Source: Formosa sp030427735 | GTDB taxonomy: Bacteria > Bacteroidota > Bacteroidia > Flavobacteriales > Flavobacteriaceae | Length of the DNA stretch: 64,000 nt | Assembly (NCBI RefSeq): GCF_051200825.1 | Contig: NZ_CP195158.1 | Span: 372,001-436,000, forward strand | Direction: 5' to 3' | Shown: positions 1 to 9,143 of the stretch, piece by piece | How the letters are laid out: each line of letters starts with the position of its first letter | Numbering within the stretch: position 1 is the first letter of the stretch | The notes under the pieces: generated by a model | Seen by the model: the letters and a program-made list of their open reading frames with translations, nothing else | Databases searched by the model: none | What the model was told of the DNA's origin: nothing | Made by a program: the position numbers and the translations under genes

Positions 1-1
1 A

Positions 2-718
2 ACCACAGATTGGTTAGAGGTCATTGCGTTTTTTGATGCTTATAATGCGTTGGCCAATTATAGTTTCAACCATCCGCAGTTTACGTATCCAAAACTCACC
101 AAAGAAGTTGCTGTCATTGAAGCCTCTCAATTGGGACACCCGTTGTTGCATTCAGAAAAAAGAATCGATAACGATTTTAAGATCGATAGGTCCCAGTTTT
201 TTATTATTACAGGAGCCAACATGGCTGGAAAAAGTACGTTTTTAAGAACAGTATCATTATATATTGTAATGGCTAATGTTGGGCTCCCGGTCTGTGCCCA
301 ATCGAGTGCATATAATCCCATAAAGTTAATTACAAGTATGCGAACCAGCGATTCGTTAACCGATGATAGTTCGTATTTCTTTTCGGAGTTAACACGGTTA
401 AAATATATTGTAGACACCGTGCAGACCGATGCGTATTTTATTGTTTTAGATGAAATTTTAAAGGGTACGAACAGCACCGATAAAGCTATCGGATCTAAAC
501 AATTTGTCGAGAAGCTGGTCGGTTTACAAGCAACAGGTATTATAGCAACGCACGATTTGAGTTTATGTGAGATTGCAACCGAATTAACCCAGATTAGAAA
601 CCATTATTTTGATGCCGAAATTATTAATAACGAATTGCATTTTGACTACACATTTAAAACAGGTGTCTGCCAAAATATGAATGCTAGCTTTTTATTAAAG
701 AAAATGGAGATTATATAA
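2..718 (+). CDS. MutS-family ATPase, 3' part
   Basis: The reading frame is open from the left edge, so the 5' part lies outside the window. The visible 238 residues are the MutS C-terminal ATPase domain. The Walker A motif is GANMAGKST, followed by a Walker B-like IVLDEILKGTNSTD and the conserved THD. The Walker A lacks the usual P and second G (GPNMGGKST), as is common in the short MutS-related proteins of Bacteroidota rather than MutS1. Known family role: ATP-driven DNA structure recognition. Whether this paralogue does mismatch repair cannot be judged without the N-terminal domains. The gene ends at a hairpin shared with the convergent phytase gene. Confidence 0.85.
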   Translation, partial: TTDWLEVIAFFDAYNALANYSFNHPQFTYPKLTKEVAVIEASQLGHPLLHSEKRIDNDFKIDRSQFFIITGANMAGKSTFLRTVSLYIVMANVGLPVCAQSSAYNPIKLITSMRTSDSLTDDSSYFFSELTRLKYIVDTVQTDAYFIVLDEILKGTNSTDKAIGSKQFVEKLVGLQATGIIATHDLSLCEIATELTQIRNHYFDAEIINNELHFDYTFKTGVCQNMNASFLLKKMEII

Positions 719-731
719 ATCGTATATTGTA

Positions 732-764
732 AAAAGCCCTTTTCTAATTTAGAAAAGGGCTTTT
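732..764. terminator. Bidirectional hairpin terminator, mutS-like/phytase
   Basis: A perfect 14-bp inverted repeat (732-745 and 751-764, core AAGCCCTTTTCT) has a 5-base loop and is flanked by A and T runs. It lies between two convergent genes and can serve both strands. Confidence 0.85.
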
Positions 765-786
765 AAGATTTGGGGCAAAATAAGGT

Positions 787-1800
787 TTAATTAAGTTGAA
801 GCAAGTCTAAACTGTGGAAGAAAAAATCCTTTTCGTCGTTCATCGAGACAAATAAACCATTAGGATATTTACTGCCTAAAGCTTGGGTGGTAACATCGCA
901 ACCATCGGTTTCTTTAGTACCTAAATTTATAGTCTTTACAAAACTGTTATCCCCACGTTTAAAAATGTTGAAACTGTGGTCTTGCTGGTTCGAAACGATT
1001 AAGTAACCAGAGCCATCACTATAAGTGGCTATAGCAATGCCTTCAATATCGTCTTTAAAGTGTTCGCTTCCAAAAATGGCAATTTGCTCGTCGCCTTGGG
1101 CGGGATCTGCATGGAATTTTCTAATCCCTACACCTTCATCAGAATAGTATACGTGGCCTAAAGCATCGTCTACAGCTATGGCTTCAATTTCTTTTTGTCC
1201 GCTAAACGTTCCAAATTTTCTAACTAAAGTAGCTGTTACACCTTGGTTGCCAGCATCTAGTTTGTATTGGTATAAATACCCTTGTGTAGGGCCATTTTTA
1301 CGACTTACTATAGCATAAAAAGCTTGGTCTTTTGGGTTTTTATAAATGCTTATACCCATTGGACGTTTCAATTCTATATCAGTTTCATCTTCAAAAACAG
1401 GAAAACCGCCATTGTCTAAGGGTGTCATGTCTGGCACACTGTAAAGTCTTATCTGGTGTTTTTCACGCTCGGTAAACATCATGATATCTACTTGGGTAGA
1501 GTCGTTTAACGCAAACCCGTATTCGATATCTACATTGTTAGGGTAGCTAACGTTGGTAAGGCTTTTACTTTCTATAATTTTACCATCTAAATCGAAAGCG
1601 TACACGCCGCCGTTTACTTCGTCTTTATCGGTGCCAAAAATAATACTTTGTTCTGGGTTGGCTTTGTTTATCCAAATGGCAGGATCGTCTGTGTCGTGTG
1701 GTGTTTTCTGACTTACCAGTGTAGGTTTTACAAGGGGTAAACTGCTTTTACAGGCTACTAAAGAACCAGCTACTAAAAGGCTTAATATATATTTTTTCAT
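787..1800 (-). CDS. Beta-propeller phytase (3-phytase), lipoprotein
   Basis: 337 residues. The N-terminus is a lipoprotein signal with lipobox LVAC at Cys17, so the mature protein is probably anchored in an envelope membrane. The calcium-binding beta-propeller phytase signature DDPAIW is at about residues 38-43, followed by NNVDIEYGF, DIEGIAI and YLIVSNQ, which match conserved strands of the family. The family hydrolyses phosphate from phytate (myo-inositol hexakisphosphate). The gene starts 3 bases downstream of a TonB-dependent receptor on the same strand, so the two are almost certainly co-transcribed. This suggests the receptor brings in a substrate or product of the phytase. Identification is by motif. 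Confidence 0.9.
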   Translation of the reverse strand: MKKYILSLLVAGSLVACKSSLPLVKPTLVSQKTPHDTDDPAIWINKANPEQSIIFGTDKDEVNGGVYAFDLDGKIIESKSLTNVSYPNNVDIEYGFALNDSTQVDIMMFTEREKHQIRLYSVPDMTPLDNGGFPVFEDETDIELKRPMGISIYKNPKDQAFYAIVSRKNGPTQGYLYQYKLDAGNQGVTATLVRKFGTFSGQKEIEAIAVDDALGHVYYSDEGVGIRKFHADPAQGDEQIAIFGSEHFKDDIEGIAIATYSDGSGYLIVSNQQDHSFNIFKRGDNSFVKTINLGTKETDGCDVTTQALGSKYPNGLFVSMNDEKDFFFHSLDLLQLN

Positions 1801-1803
1801 GGT

Positions 1804-4656
1804 TTAGTTTTTAAATAAATCGTATTTCAATCCAAAAGTTACACGTGTTTGGTAGTACTCCATTTGCATGGTACGGTTTTTAACACCTTGGTAATAACGT
1901 AATGGTTGGTTGGTGATATTGTTTACATCTACATACAAACTTAATTGTTTTGTAATATTGGCACGGGCATTAAAGTCTAAAAAGAATTGCTCGTCGTAAT
2001 AACGGTCTTCGAATGCACGTCCGCCAATTTCGTCTATGTAAGAATCGGAATAGTTAGCCGATAAACGTAAGCTAAAGTATTTGTTGGCATACCCTAACGA
2101 ACCGTTAAACATATTAGGTGCTGTATTTGGTAAATCTAAATCGTTACGTTCTTCGCCATCTTCATTTCTGATACCAGAAGCTTCAGAAGTAAGATACGTA
2201 TAGTTTAAATACAGGTTTAAGTTTTTAAGGAAACCTGGTACGAAATCTAACTGGCGTTGGAACGATGCTTCGAAACCAAAGATAGATGCTTCGTCGCCGT
2301 TAAATGGTTGGTACACTTCGTAACCTTCTTCGTTTTCGTATTGGAAAGTGTAAATGAAATCGTTAATATCTTTATAGAATATACCTCCAGATAATAACCC
2401 TACAGATTGGAAGTAATGTTCGGCCATAAGGTCGAAGTTCATAGATGTTGTTGGACCTAAATCTGGATTACCTAAAATAATTTCTTCGTCTTCGTTGTTA
2501 ATTTCTCTAGATGGTACAATATCTACATAATTTGGTCGGGCAATGGTGTTGGTCCAAGCGAATCTTAAAATGGTATTGTCTGTGGCGTTGTACTTTAAAT
2601 GTACGCTTGGTAAAACGTTGGTGTAATCGTTTTTACTGTTTATAGGCGAAGCTTCTATATAATCGCCATCTTCGTTAAATACAATTTCATTTCCGGTAGC
2701 ATCGGCAACAGTGTGCTCTACACGTACTCCTAATAGGAAGCTGAAGTTATCAGAAATATTTTGCTCGGTCATTACATAACCAGCGTATACGTTTTCTTTT
2801 ACATTAAAGTTTGCCGTTTCGTATTCTTCGGGTTTATCTTCTGCGCTAAACAGATTGCTGTCGTATAAGTTTAGGCTTCCTAAATATTCTGGTGTTGGGA
2901 AATACCCGATTTGGTATTGGCTACCTGGGTTAAAATCAGATTCGGTATAATCTCTTGTAGGTACATCGCCTAAGAATTCTAAATCGTCGTTTTCTGGTGA
3001 ATATTCGATGTAACCGTTATCCTGCATTTTTTCTTTGATTCTTGTTTTAGCACCAAACTTAAGGGTACCGTTCTCTTTATCGAAAATATGAAGTGGTAAT
3101 TCGAAGTTTACTAAAGCGTTAAAATCGGTTTCGTCGGTATATTGATTTTCTTCGAATAACTCATCGAATTCAAAGCTGCTGTAATCGGCATCATCGGCGT
3201 TTGTAGGTGAATAGCTTGGTTTGTCTGGATTGTTATTGTAGTTAACGCCATATTCGCTTTCGTAAACTAAGTAACGCTCGTTTAAACGCTCTTCTGAAGC
3301 TTTAGAGTAAGATGCCATCCAGTCTACTTGCAGATTGTTTAATAAGTGCTCTCCTCCAAGACTGTAATTTTGCATACGTTGGTCTTCCAGACGGGCATTT
3401 TTGTTACGGTTATTATCGATACCACCTTTTACTTCGCGTTTTGCTTCAACAGGAAAAGCAGTTAGGTTGCCGTTAGTATCTACTGAAAAATCGCCAAACT
3501 CTATGTCTTCACCATCAAGAATACCTTGCTCCAAAACAAATCGGTTTTCGCGGTCGTCTCTCCAGTTGTAGATAGATTTAAAGTACAGGGTGTTGTTGTT
3601 GTCTAATTTATAATCGAAGTTAGCAGAAAAGCTACGACGTATACGTTGTACGTGGTATTCTCTAATCTCGTTAACGCTTGCATAAGGGTTAACATCTACT
3701 TCTTGCATAATAGGGTCGCCCTCTTCATCTTCGGCACCAGTGTTGTATTCAAATTCATCATCCCATTCGGCTTCTACGTTATCAGATCCGAATTTTGTGT
3801 CGTTGAATGAAGCTGCAACAACCCATCCAAATTTATCGTTTTTGCTGCGGTCTCCTAATAAAAACGATCCGTTTAAAATACGTTTATCGTTAATTAAGTT
3901 AATTCCAGATCCACCAGTTGCCGATAAACGAAAACCATGTGGCGATGTTCTGGTAATTAAGTTTATAGACCCTCCAATCGCATCGGCATCCATGTCTGGC
4001 GTTACCGCTTTGTTTACTTCTACAGTTTGAATCATGTCCGACGGAATTAAATCCATTTGAACATTTCTGTTGTCAGCTTCTGCCGATGGAATACGGCTAC
4101 CGTTTAAAGTTACCGAGTTTAACTGTGGCGCCAAACCACGTACTATAATATTACGTGCCTCGCCTTGGTCTACTTGCATGGTGATACCCGGAATACGTTT
4201 TACAGCATCTCCAATATTAGCATCTGGAAATTTACCAATTTGGTCTGTAGACACAATGTTAGTAATATTTTGCTTGTTTTTTTGAGTGTTAAGCGCTCTG
4301 GCTTGACTGCCAAATCCTAATCCAACAATTTGTACTTCGTCTAATTCTGTGTTTTGTTCGGTTAATACAATCGTTAAATTGGTCGTTACTGCTGGGTTTA
4401 CTGTAATTTGTTGGTTGTAGTCGGCATAACCTAAATACTTAATGGTTAAGTTGTAGGTGCCTGGTCCTATATTTACAAGTGTGAACTTTCCGTTGAAATC
4501 GGATACAGCTCCTTTGTTTATTTCTTCAAGTAATACCGATGCTCCTGGAACTGTTATTGCATTTTGATCTGTAATGGTTCCTTGAACTTGCCCGGTTTGT
4601 GCTAATGCGCTAATTGTGGTAATTAATAGCGTCATTAAAGTCATCCAGTTTTTCAT
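1804..4656 (-). CDS. TonB-dependent receptor with carboxypeptidase-D-like domain
   Basis: 950 residues. There is a signal peptide (residues 1-19, ending ALAQ), a CarboxypepD_reg-like beta-sandwich at about 22-107, a plug domain at about 125-235 (IGDAVKRIPGI, VRGLAPQLNSVTLNG), and a long beta-barrel rich in Asp, Asn and Tyr. It lacks a recognisable SusD partner, so it is not a classic SusCD pair. The downstream phytase points to uptake of phytate, lower inositol phosphates or a phosphate complex, but substrate is inference. A -7 box (TAAATTTG on the coding strand) lies 26 bases upstream of the ATG, so the receptor and phytase form a unit separate from the upstream regulator gene. Confidence 0.92.
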   Translation of the reverse strand: MKNWMTLMTLLITTISALAQTGQVQGTITDQNAITVPGASVLLEEINKGAVSDFNGKFTLVNIGPGTYNLTIKYLGYADYNQQITVNPAVTTNLTIVLTEQNTELDEVQIVGLGFGSQARALNTQKNKQNITNIVSTDQIGKFPDANIGDAVKRIPGITMQVDQGEARNIIVRGLAPQLNSVTLNGSRIPSAEADNRNVQMDLIPSDMIQTVEVNKAVTPDMDADAIGGSINLITRTSPHGFRLSATGGSGINLINDKRILNGSFLLGDRSKNDKFGWVVAASFNDTKFGSDNVEAEWDDEFEYNTGAEDEEGDPIMQEVDVNPYASVNEIREYHVQRIRRSFSANFDYKLDNNNTLYFKSIYNWRDDRENRFVLEQGILDGEDIEFGDFSVDTNGNLTAFPVEAKREVKGGIDNNRNKNARLEDQRMQNYSLGGEHLLNNLQVDWMASYSKASEERLNERYLVYESEYGVNYNNNPDKPSYSPTNADDADYSSFEFDELFEENQYTDETDFNALVNFELPLHIFDKENGTLKFGAKTRIKEKMQDNGYIEYSPENDDLEFLGDVPTRDYTESDFNPGSQYQIGYFPTPEYLGSLNLYDSNLFSAEDKPEEYETANFNVKENVYAGYVMTEQNISDNFSFLLGVRVEHTVADATGNEIVFNEDGDYIEASPINSKNDYTNVLPSVHLKYNATDNTILRFAWTNTIARPNYVDIVPSREINNEDEEIILGNPDLGPTTSMNFDLMAEHYFQSVGLLSGGIFYKDINDFIYTFQYENEEGYEVYQPFNGDEASIFGFEASFQRQLDFVPGFLKNLNLYLNYTYLTSEASGIRNEDGEERNDLDLPNTAPNMFNGSLGYANKYFSLRLSANYSDSYIDEIGGRAFEDRYYDEQFFLDFNARANITKQLSLYVDVNNITNQPLRYYQGVKNRTMQMEYYQTRVTFGLKYDLFKN

Positions 4657-4681
4657 AATTATTTGTTAATTTATTTTTGGA

Positions 4682-4689
4682 CAAATTTA
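4682..4689 (-). promoter_or_regulatory. Putative -7 box for receptor-phytase operon
   Basis: The minus strand reads TAAATTTG, matching the Bacteroidota -7 consensus TAnnTTTG, about 26 bases before the receptor ATG. I see no convincing TTTG at the -33 position. Confidence 0.5.
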
Positions 4690-4817
4690 GATTTGAAGCA
4701 CAAGATTTGTCTAAAGCAACAGTTAACAAAATGTAATAATCTAACCGATTTTGGTTATATAATAAGGCAACATTTACACTGGCATTACGTGTTGGTAATA
4801 TTTTGGAAACATAAGGT

Positions 4818-6443
4818 TTATAGGTTAAGAATGAAGGTCTGCAGGTCGTCTTTCGAGTCTATTGGTAACTTTTTTCTAAGGCGATATCGTGCAATGCGCA
4901 CACTATCAGGCGTTATTCGTAATATAGATGCAATTTCTTTTGATGATAAATTTAACCGTAAGAGCATACATAGGCGTAGTTCGGAGGCCGAAAGCTCAGT
5001 TGTAACATCGTGTTTTATGCTGTGAAAGAAGTTTGGATGAATTTGTTCGAAAAAACCTATAAACTCTGTCCATTCTTCTTCTTGAGATAAATCGGAATTG
5101 ATGTCTTTAATAACGGTTTCTAACTTCGATTTTATCATTACCGTATTCCGGTCTTTTAAATGTGTAAGGGTTCGCGATATGTCGGCTATCATTTTGTTTT
5201 TATGGGCAAGATGCAAACTGTAATTGGTAAGTGCCGACATTTTAATGTCTACTTCTCTTTTTAAGGCAGCTTCTTCTTGTGTTTTCTTATCGAGATTGGC
5301 TTGCAGTAATTGGTGTTTGTAGTCTTTAATTTTAGATTCTTGTTTTTTGCGTTTTTTGAAGTAAACTAACCAACCAACTAAAATGAGTATTAAAAAGATG
5401 CAGGATAGTAAAATGATGTTTTGCCTAATTCTATTAACTTCGTTTTGTTTGTTAAGTAGTTTTACTTGGGCATCGCGCTCGGCGACTTCGTAAAGAATTT
5501 GTAAGGAGCTAACCAGATCGGCATTTTTTTGTTCAATTTCATCGGCGTTTAGTCGGGCATGGGTTGTCATGTAGTTAAAAGCCGTTTGGTAGTCGCCCAT
5601 TCCTGCATAAATAAGCGCTAGATCTTTTAGGGCAGATTCTTCTTGATCTATATTATTAGTGGCTTTTGCCATTTGTAGGGCTTGTTGTGTAAACTGTAAG
5701 GCATTATTTAATTGCCCCATTTTACGGTACGCGTCGCCTAAATTATTAATGATGTTTATTTTAGTGTCAGACGGACTGTGTTTTGCGTAATCGGTAGCTG
5801 TTTTGAAATAGAGGAGAGCATTGTTGTAATCTTCCAGATCTTCGTAAATACTGCCTAAATTTTCGTAAGTATAGGCTAAGCCCGTACTATCTGTAAGCGA
5901 TTTAAAAATGGCTAAACTTTGCTCTTGGTATTGTAAAGCGAGTTTGTAGTTAGTTTCCTTTTCTGCAACACTTCCTAAAAGTGCATAACTGGTGGCTTTT
6001 CCTTTTTCGAAATTAATAAGCTTAGCTGTTTCTAAACTTTCTTTACTGTACTGCGAAGCATTTTTATATTGCTTTAGAGCGAGATGAATAGCGCTAATTT
6101 TATTGCCGATGTACACCAAGGTGGTGTCTTTATTCGTGTGCAGATCTAGCGCTTGATGATAATGTTTTATCGCTTCGTCCTGAATGCCCAAATGATTGTA
6201 AAAATCGGCCAGACTAATATGCGACTGTACAATGGCCGAGGTGTTATTGTTGGCTTCGGCGTGGTTTAGTTGGTGTTTTAATTGCGTGAATACCGAGTCT
6301 ATGCTACTGGTAGCTTGGTAACCGTGGTTTTGGGCCTGTGCGACAGTTGTTTGAAAGGCTAGCCAAACCATGCAATACCAGATTTTAATTGATAGCAGGC
6401 GCCTAAGCGTTTGTAATTGTGTGAAAGGTTTACATGTAATCAT
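4818..6443 (-). CDS. TPR protein with C-terminal LuxR-like HTH (membrane-anchored regulator)
   Basis: 541 residues from ATG 6443; a TTG 21 bases earlier is less likely because it sits inside the hairpin at 6451-6491. There is an N-terminal hydrophobic signal or anchor ending TTVAQAQ, then about six tetratricopeptide repeats (residues roughly 40-290, with pairs such as AYTYENLGSIYEDLEDYNNA). A transmembrane helix follows (IILLSCIFLILILVGWLVYF), then a coiled coil (YKHQLLQANLDKKTQEEAAL) and a C-terminal helix-turn-helix (SSKEIASILRITPDSVRIAR). This layout is that of Bacteroidota one-component regulators that sense at the envelope and bind DNA inside the cell. It lies just upstream of the receptor-phytase pair and may control it; that is inference. 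Confidence 0.85.
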   Translation of the reverse strand: MITCKPFTQLQTLRRLLSIKIWYCMVWLAFQTTVAQAQNHGYQATSSIDSVFTQLKHQLNHAEANNNTSAIVQSHISLADFYNHLGIQDEAIKHYHQALDLHTNKDTTLVYIGNKISAIHLALKQYKNASQYSKESLETAKLINFEKGKATSYALLGSVAEKETNYKLALQYQEQSLAIFKSLTDSTGLAYTYENLGSIYEDLEDYNNALLYFKTATDYAKHSPSDTKINIINNLGDAYRKMGQLNNALQFTQQALQMAKATNNIDQEESALKDLALIYAGMGDYQTAFNYMTTHARLNADEIEQKNADLVSSLQILYEVAERDAQVKLLNKQNEVNRIRQNIILLSCIFLILILVGWLVYFKKRKKQESKIKDYKHQLLQANLDKKTQEEAALKREVDIKMSALTNYSLHLAHKNKMIADISRTLTHLKDRNTVMIKSKLETVIKDINSDLSQEEEWTEFIGFFEQIHPNFFHSIKHDVTTELSASELRLCMLLRLNLSSKEIASILRITPDSVRIARYRLRKKLPIDSKDDLQTFILNL

Positions 6444-6450
6444 GGCCAAA

Positions 6451-6491
6451 TTTAAAAAAGGCAATGTTATGTAAACATTACCTTTTTTAAA
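6451..6491 (-). terminator. Hairpin terminator after the DPP11-like gene
   Basis: An 18-bp inverted repeat with one mismatch (6451-6468 and 6474-6491, core GGCAATGTT) has a 5-base loop and U-rich flanks on both strands. It separates the peptidase gene from the TPR regulator and argues for the ATG at 6443 as regulator start. Confidence 0.7.
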
Positions 6492-6536
6492 CGTGGAATA
6501 GTAACCGCCACCCGTAAGGGGTAGGCGTTTGAAAAT

Positions 6537-8624
6537 CTATGATTTAGGATGTGCTAATTTCATTTCTTTTATTAAGCGTTCGGCTCCAGCATATTTATCT
6601 ATAATAAACAGTACGTAGCGTACATCTACCATAATGTTTCTACAAATATCGGGATCGTAGTTCATATCGCTCATGGTGCCTTCCCATACGCGATCAAAGT
6701 TTAATCCTATTAGGTTACCGTGGGCGTCTATAGCAGGGCTACCTGAGTTACCTCCAGTCGTATGGTTAGTCCCTAAAAAGCAAACTGGTAATTTTCCGTT
6801 AGCATCGGCATATTTACCATAGTCTTTAGCGGCGTATAAGTCTTGAAGTTTTTGAGGGACATCAAATTCGTAATCGCCAGGCACATATTTTTCCATCACA
6901 CCATCCAAATAGCTTATAGGTTTGTAATACACGGCGTCTCTAGGTTCGTAGCCGCGTACTTGCCCGTAGGTAACACGTAGTGTGCTGTTGGCGTCTGGGT
7001 AATAACGTACGTTAGGTAATACTTCCATTAAGGCTTTCATATAAGCGGTTTCTAAACCATTAATGGTCGTGTTTTGTTTTTGAAATTCAGGTTCTATCGT
7101 GTTGTAGAAGTCTTCAATAAAGGGTTTTGCATAAATGTAGGCAGGGTCTGCATTTAATTTTTTAAGGAATTCTGCCGAAGAACTGTTTAAAATATCGTTG
7201 GCACTTTCTAGGTTAGTAAAAGCGGTATGCTGATAAATAGTGGCATCTACATGGTCTGTGTACATTGGCATAATGGCTTCAAAAACACCTTGATCTACTT
7301 CTGCATTAAAATCTTTTAAAACATTTTTTATTCGATTTTTTGTAGCTTCTCTAGCCATATTGAAGGCATCGTCACCATTTTTTGCTGCATTTTCCATTTG
7401 TGATAATCTAAACATCATCCCCATCAATTCGTTGGTTCTTACAAAAATTTCAACAAAATTGCTGCGTTTTACATCTATTGGTCCAAATTCGGCATAGCGT
7501 TTTTCGAGTTCAGGTAGCAAATCGCCGTAGCCTGCTTTTAAATGTTTCTTTTTAAGAGCAGCCGTAAATTCGGCTTCCAAAGCTTGTCGTTTAGCAATGG
7601 CATTACTTTTTTCGATACCAAGATTTTCGCCTATCCATTTTTTCCAAGCATTGGCAATACGTGCTTGTTTAGAAGCGTATTGAATACGGATTTCGTCGCT
7701 GGCTTTCATGTGGGCATCTATCACCTTTAAAGCCGCTTCGCGAATGGCAATGTTGCTCGGGTTAAGCTCTTGGGTAATTTCTTTTATGGCTACAGCCGGA
7801 AGGTACTCTTGCGTGGTTCCAGGAAACCCGAAAACCAGCGTAAAATCGCCTTCGCTAATACCGTCTAAAGATACCGGTAAAAAGTGTTTAGGTTTGTAAG
7901 GTACATTGTCTTTAGCGTATTCGGCTGGACGATTATTTTTATCGGCATATATTCTAAACATCGAAAAATCGCCTGTATGTCTTGGCCACACCCAGTTGTC
8001 TGTGTCCGAACCAAATTTACCAATGCTTGTTGGTGGTGCTCCCACCAAACGGATGTCGGTAAAGCGTTCGGTAACAAATAAAAAGTACTGATTCCCTTTA
8101 AAGAAAGCTTTTATTTTAGTGTCTTGCCACGCTTCTTTTTGTGTGGTTTTTTGTATGCTATTGCTGTTGCTATCTGTTTTGGCCTGTTTTTCTTTTTCGG
8201 TCATTTCTGGGGTAACGCCGTCCAGAACACGGTCGGTAACATCTTCAATTCTAACAATAAATTCTACGTAAAGGCCTTCGTTTGGTAGTTCGTCGGCTAA
8301 GGTTTTAGCCCAAAAGCCATCTTTTAAATAATCGTTTTCTAAAGAGGAATGCGATTGTATTTGTCCGTAACCACAATGGTGATTGGTTAATAATAAACCT
8401 TGGTTAGAGATTACTTCGCTAGTACAGCCACCATTAAAATGCCCAATAGCATCTTTTAAACTCGATTGGTTAACATCGTAAATGTCTTTGGCTGTAAGTT
8501 TACTACCCAATGCTTGCATGTCGTTCTCGTTCATGCCCTTCAATAAAGAAGGAATCCACATGCCGCCTTGTTGCGCACTAACTTGAATGGTAATGCAAAA
8601 GATTAAAAATTTTATCAGTTTCAT
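6537..8624 (-). CDS. S46 family dipeptidyl-peptidase, DPP11-like (Asp/Glu specific)
   Basis: 695 residues from ATG 8624. The ORF can be extended to 8648, but a -7 box overlaps that extension. A signal peptide ends ITIQVSAQ. The S46 landmarks are present: TNHHCGYGQ with the catalytic His, TGDFSMFRIYA with the Asp region, and GGNSGSPAID with the nucleophilic Ser at residue 627. Exactly 18 residues after that Ser is an Arg (NFDRVWEG). In Porphyromonas gingivalis DPP11 the pair is Ser655 and Arg673, and the Arg selects acidic P1 residues, whereas DPP7 has Gly there. The predicted role is periplasmic removal of dipeptides with Asp or Glu at the second position during peptide feeding. Confidence 0.92.
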   Translation of the reverse strand: MKLIKFLIFCITIQVSAQQGGMWIPSLLKGMNENDMQALGSKLTAKDIYDVNQSSLKDAIGHFNGGCTSEVISNQGLLLTNHHCGYGQIQSHSSLENDYLKDGFWAKTLADELPNEGLYVEFIVRIEDVTDRVLDGVTPEMTEKEKQAKTDSNSNSIQKTTQKEAWQDTKIKAFFKGNQYFLFVTERFTDIRLVGAPPTSIGKFGSDTDNWVWPRHTGDFSMFRIYADKNNRPAEYAKDNVPYKPKHFLPVSLDGISEGDFTLVFGFPGTTQEYLPAVAIKEITQELNPSNIAIREAALKVIDAHMKASDEIRIQYASKQARIANAWKKWIGENLGIEKSNAIAKRQALEAEFTAALKKKHLKAGYGDLLPELEKRYAEFGPIDVKRSNFVEIFVRTNELMGMMFRLSQMENAAKNGDDAFNMAREATKNRIKNVLKDFNAEVDQGVFEAIMPMYTDHVDATIYQHTAFTNLESANDILNSSSAEFLKKLNADPAYIYAKPFIEDFYNTIEPEFQKQNTTINGLETAYMKALMEVLPNVRYYPDANSTLRVTYGQVRGYEPRDAVYYKPISYLDGVMEKYVPGDYEFDVPQKLQDLYAAKDYGKYADANGKLPVCFLGTNHTTGGNSGSPAIDAHGNLIGLNFDRVWEGTMSDMNYDPDICRNIMVDVRYVLFIIDKYAGAERLIKEMKLAHPKS

Positions 8625-8645
8625 TTGTCTGTTTTTAAAGTGATG

Positions 8646-8653
8646 CAAAGATA
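8646..8653 (-). promoter_or_regulatory. Putative -7 box for the DPP11-like gene
   Basis: The minus strand reads TATCTTTG (TAnnTTTG), 22 bases upstream of the ATG at 8624. It supports that start over the upstream in-frame codon at 8648. Confidence 0.55.
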
Positions 8654-8795
8654 GAAAAGGCAGGGCGTATTTTAGGTACCCACTGTTTAAAATAGCCGCA
8701 GTGCTGTTGCGGTTAATCTGTGAAATTGATTTAGAGGTCTAATAATTAGGTGATTGTGGTCTTTTTTGAATATTTTAGTGTAAAACCTTTAGCTT

Positions 8796-9143
8796 ATGAA
8801 ACAACAATTACTTTTATTTTTTATACTTTTCTGTACTGTAAGCTTTCATATAAACGCCCAAAGCATCACTTATAAAGGGAAATCTTATCAGGTTAAAGGC
8901 GAATCGATTTATATGGGAAGTTACGATGTAACCGAAAGTTTAACCTTAGACGACCAGCGGGAGATTAAAGCGGCCTATGCCGAGCAGGAAGATGCTATAC
9001 GACAGCACGAAAAGGCCCTAAAGCAAGAAGATAAAGCCGAGCGTAAGCGTAAAAAACAAGAAGCCAAAGCGGCAAAAAAGGCACAACGGGAAGTACAGCC
9101 TGAAACCGATAGCAAGGCGTCTAAGAAATTTTTAATTTTTTGA
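8796..9143 (+). CDS. Small secreted protein with charged coiled-coil tail, unknown function
   Basis: 115 residues. A signal peptide (residues 1-21, ending HINAQ) is followed by a short beta-rich part (ITYKGKSYQVKGESIYMG), then a highly charged Glu/Lys/Arg/Ala helix from about residue 55 to 100 that should form a long single helix or coiled coil. I do not recognise a family. The stop codon overlaps the ATG of the following amidase by one base (TGATG), so the two are likely translationally coupled. No cysteines or enzymatic motifs are visible. Confidence 0.75.
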   Translation: MKQQLLLFFILFCTVSFHINAQSITYKGKSYQVKGESIYMGSYDVTESLTLDDQREIKAAYAEQEDAIRQHEKALKQEDKAERKRKKQEAKAAKKAQREVQPETDSKASKKFLIF

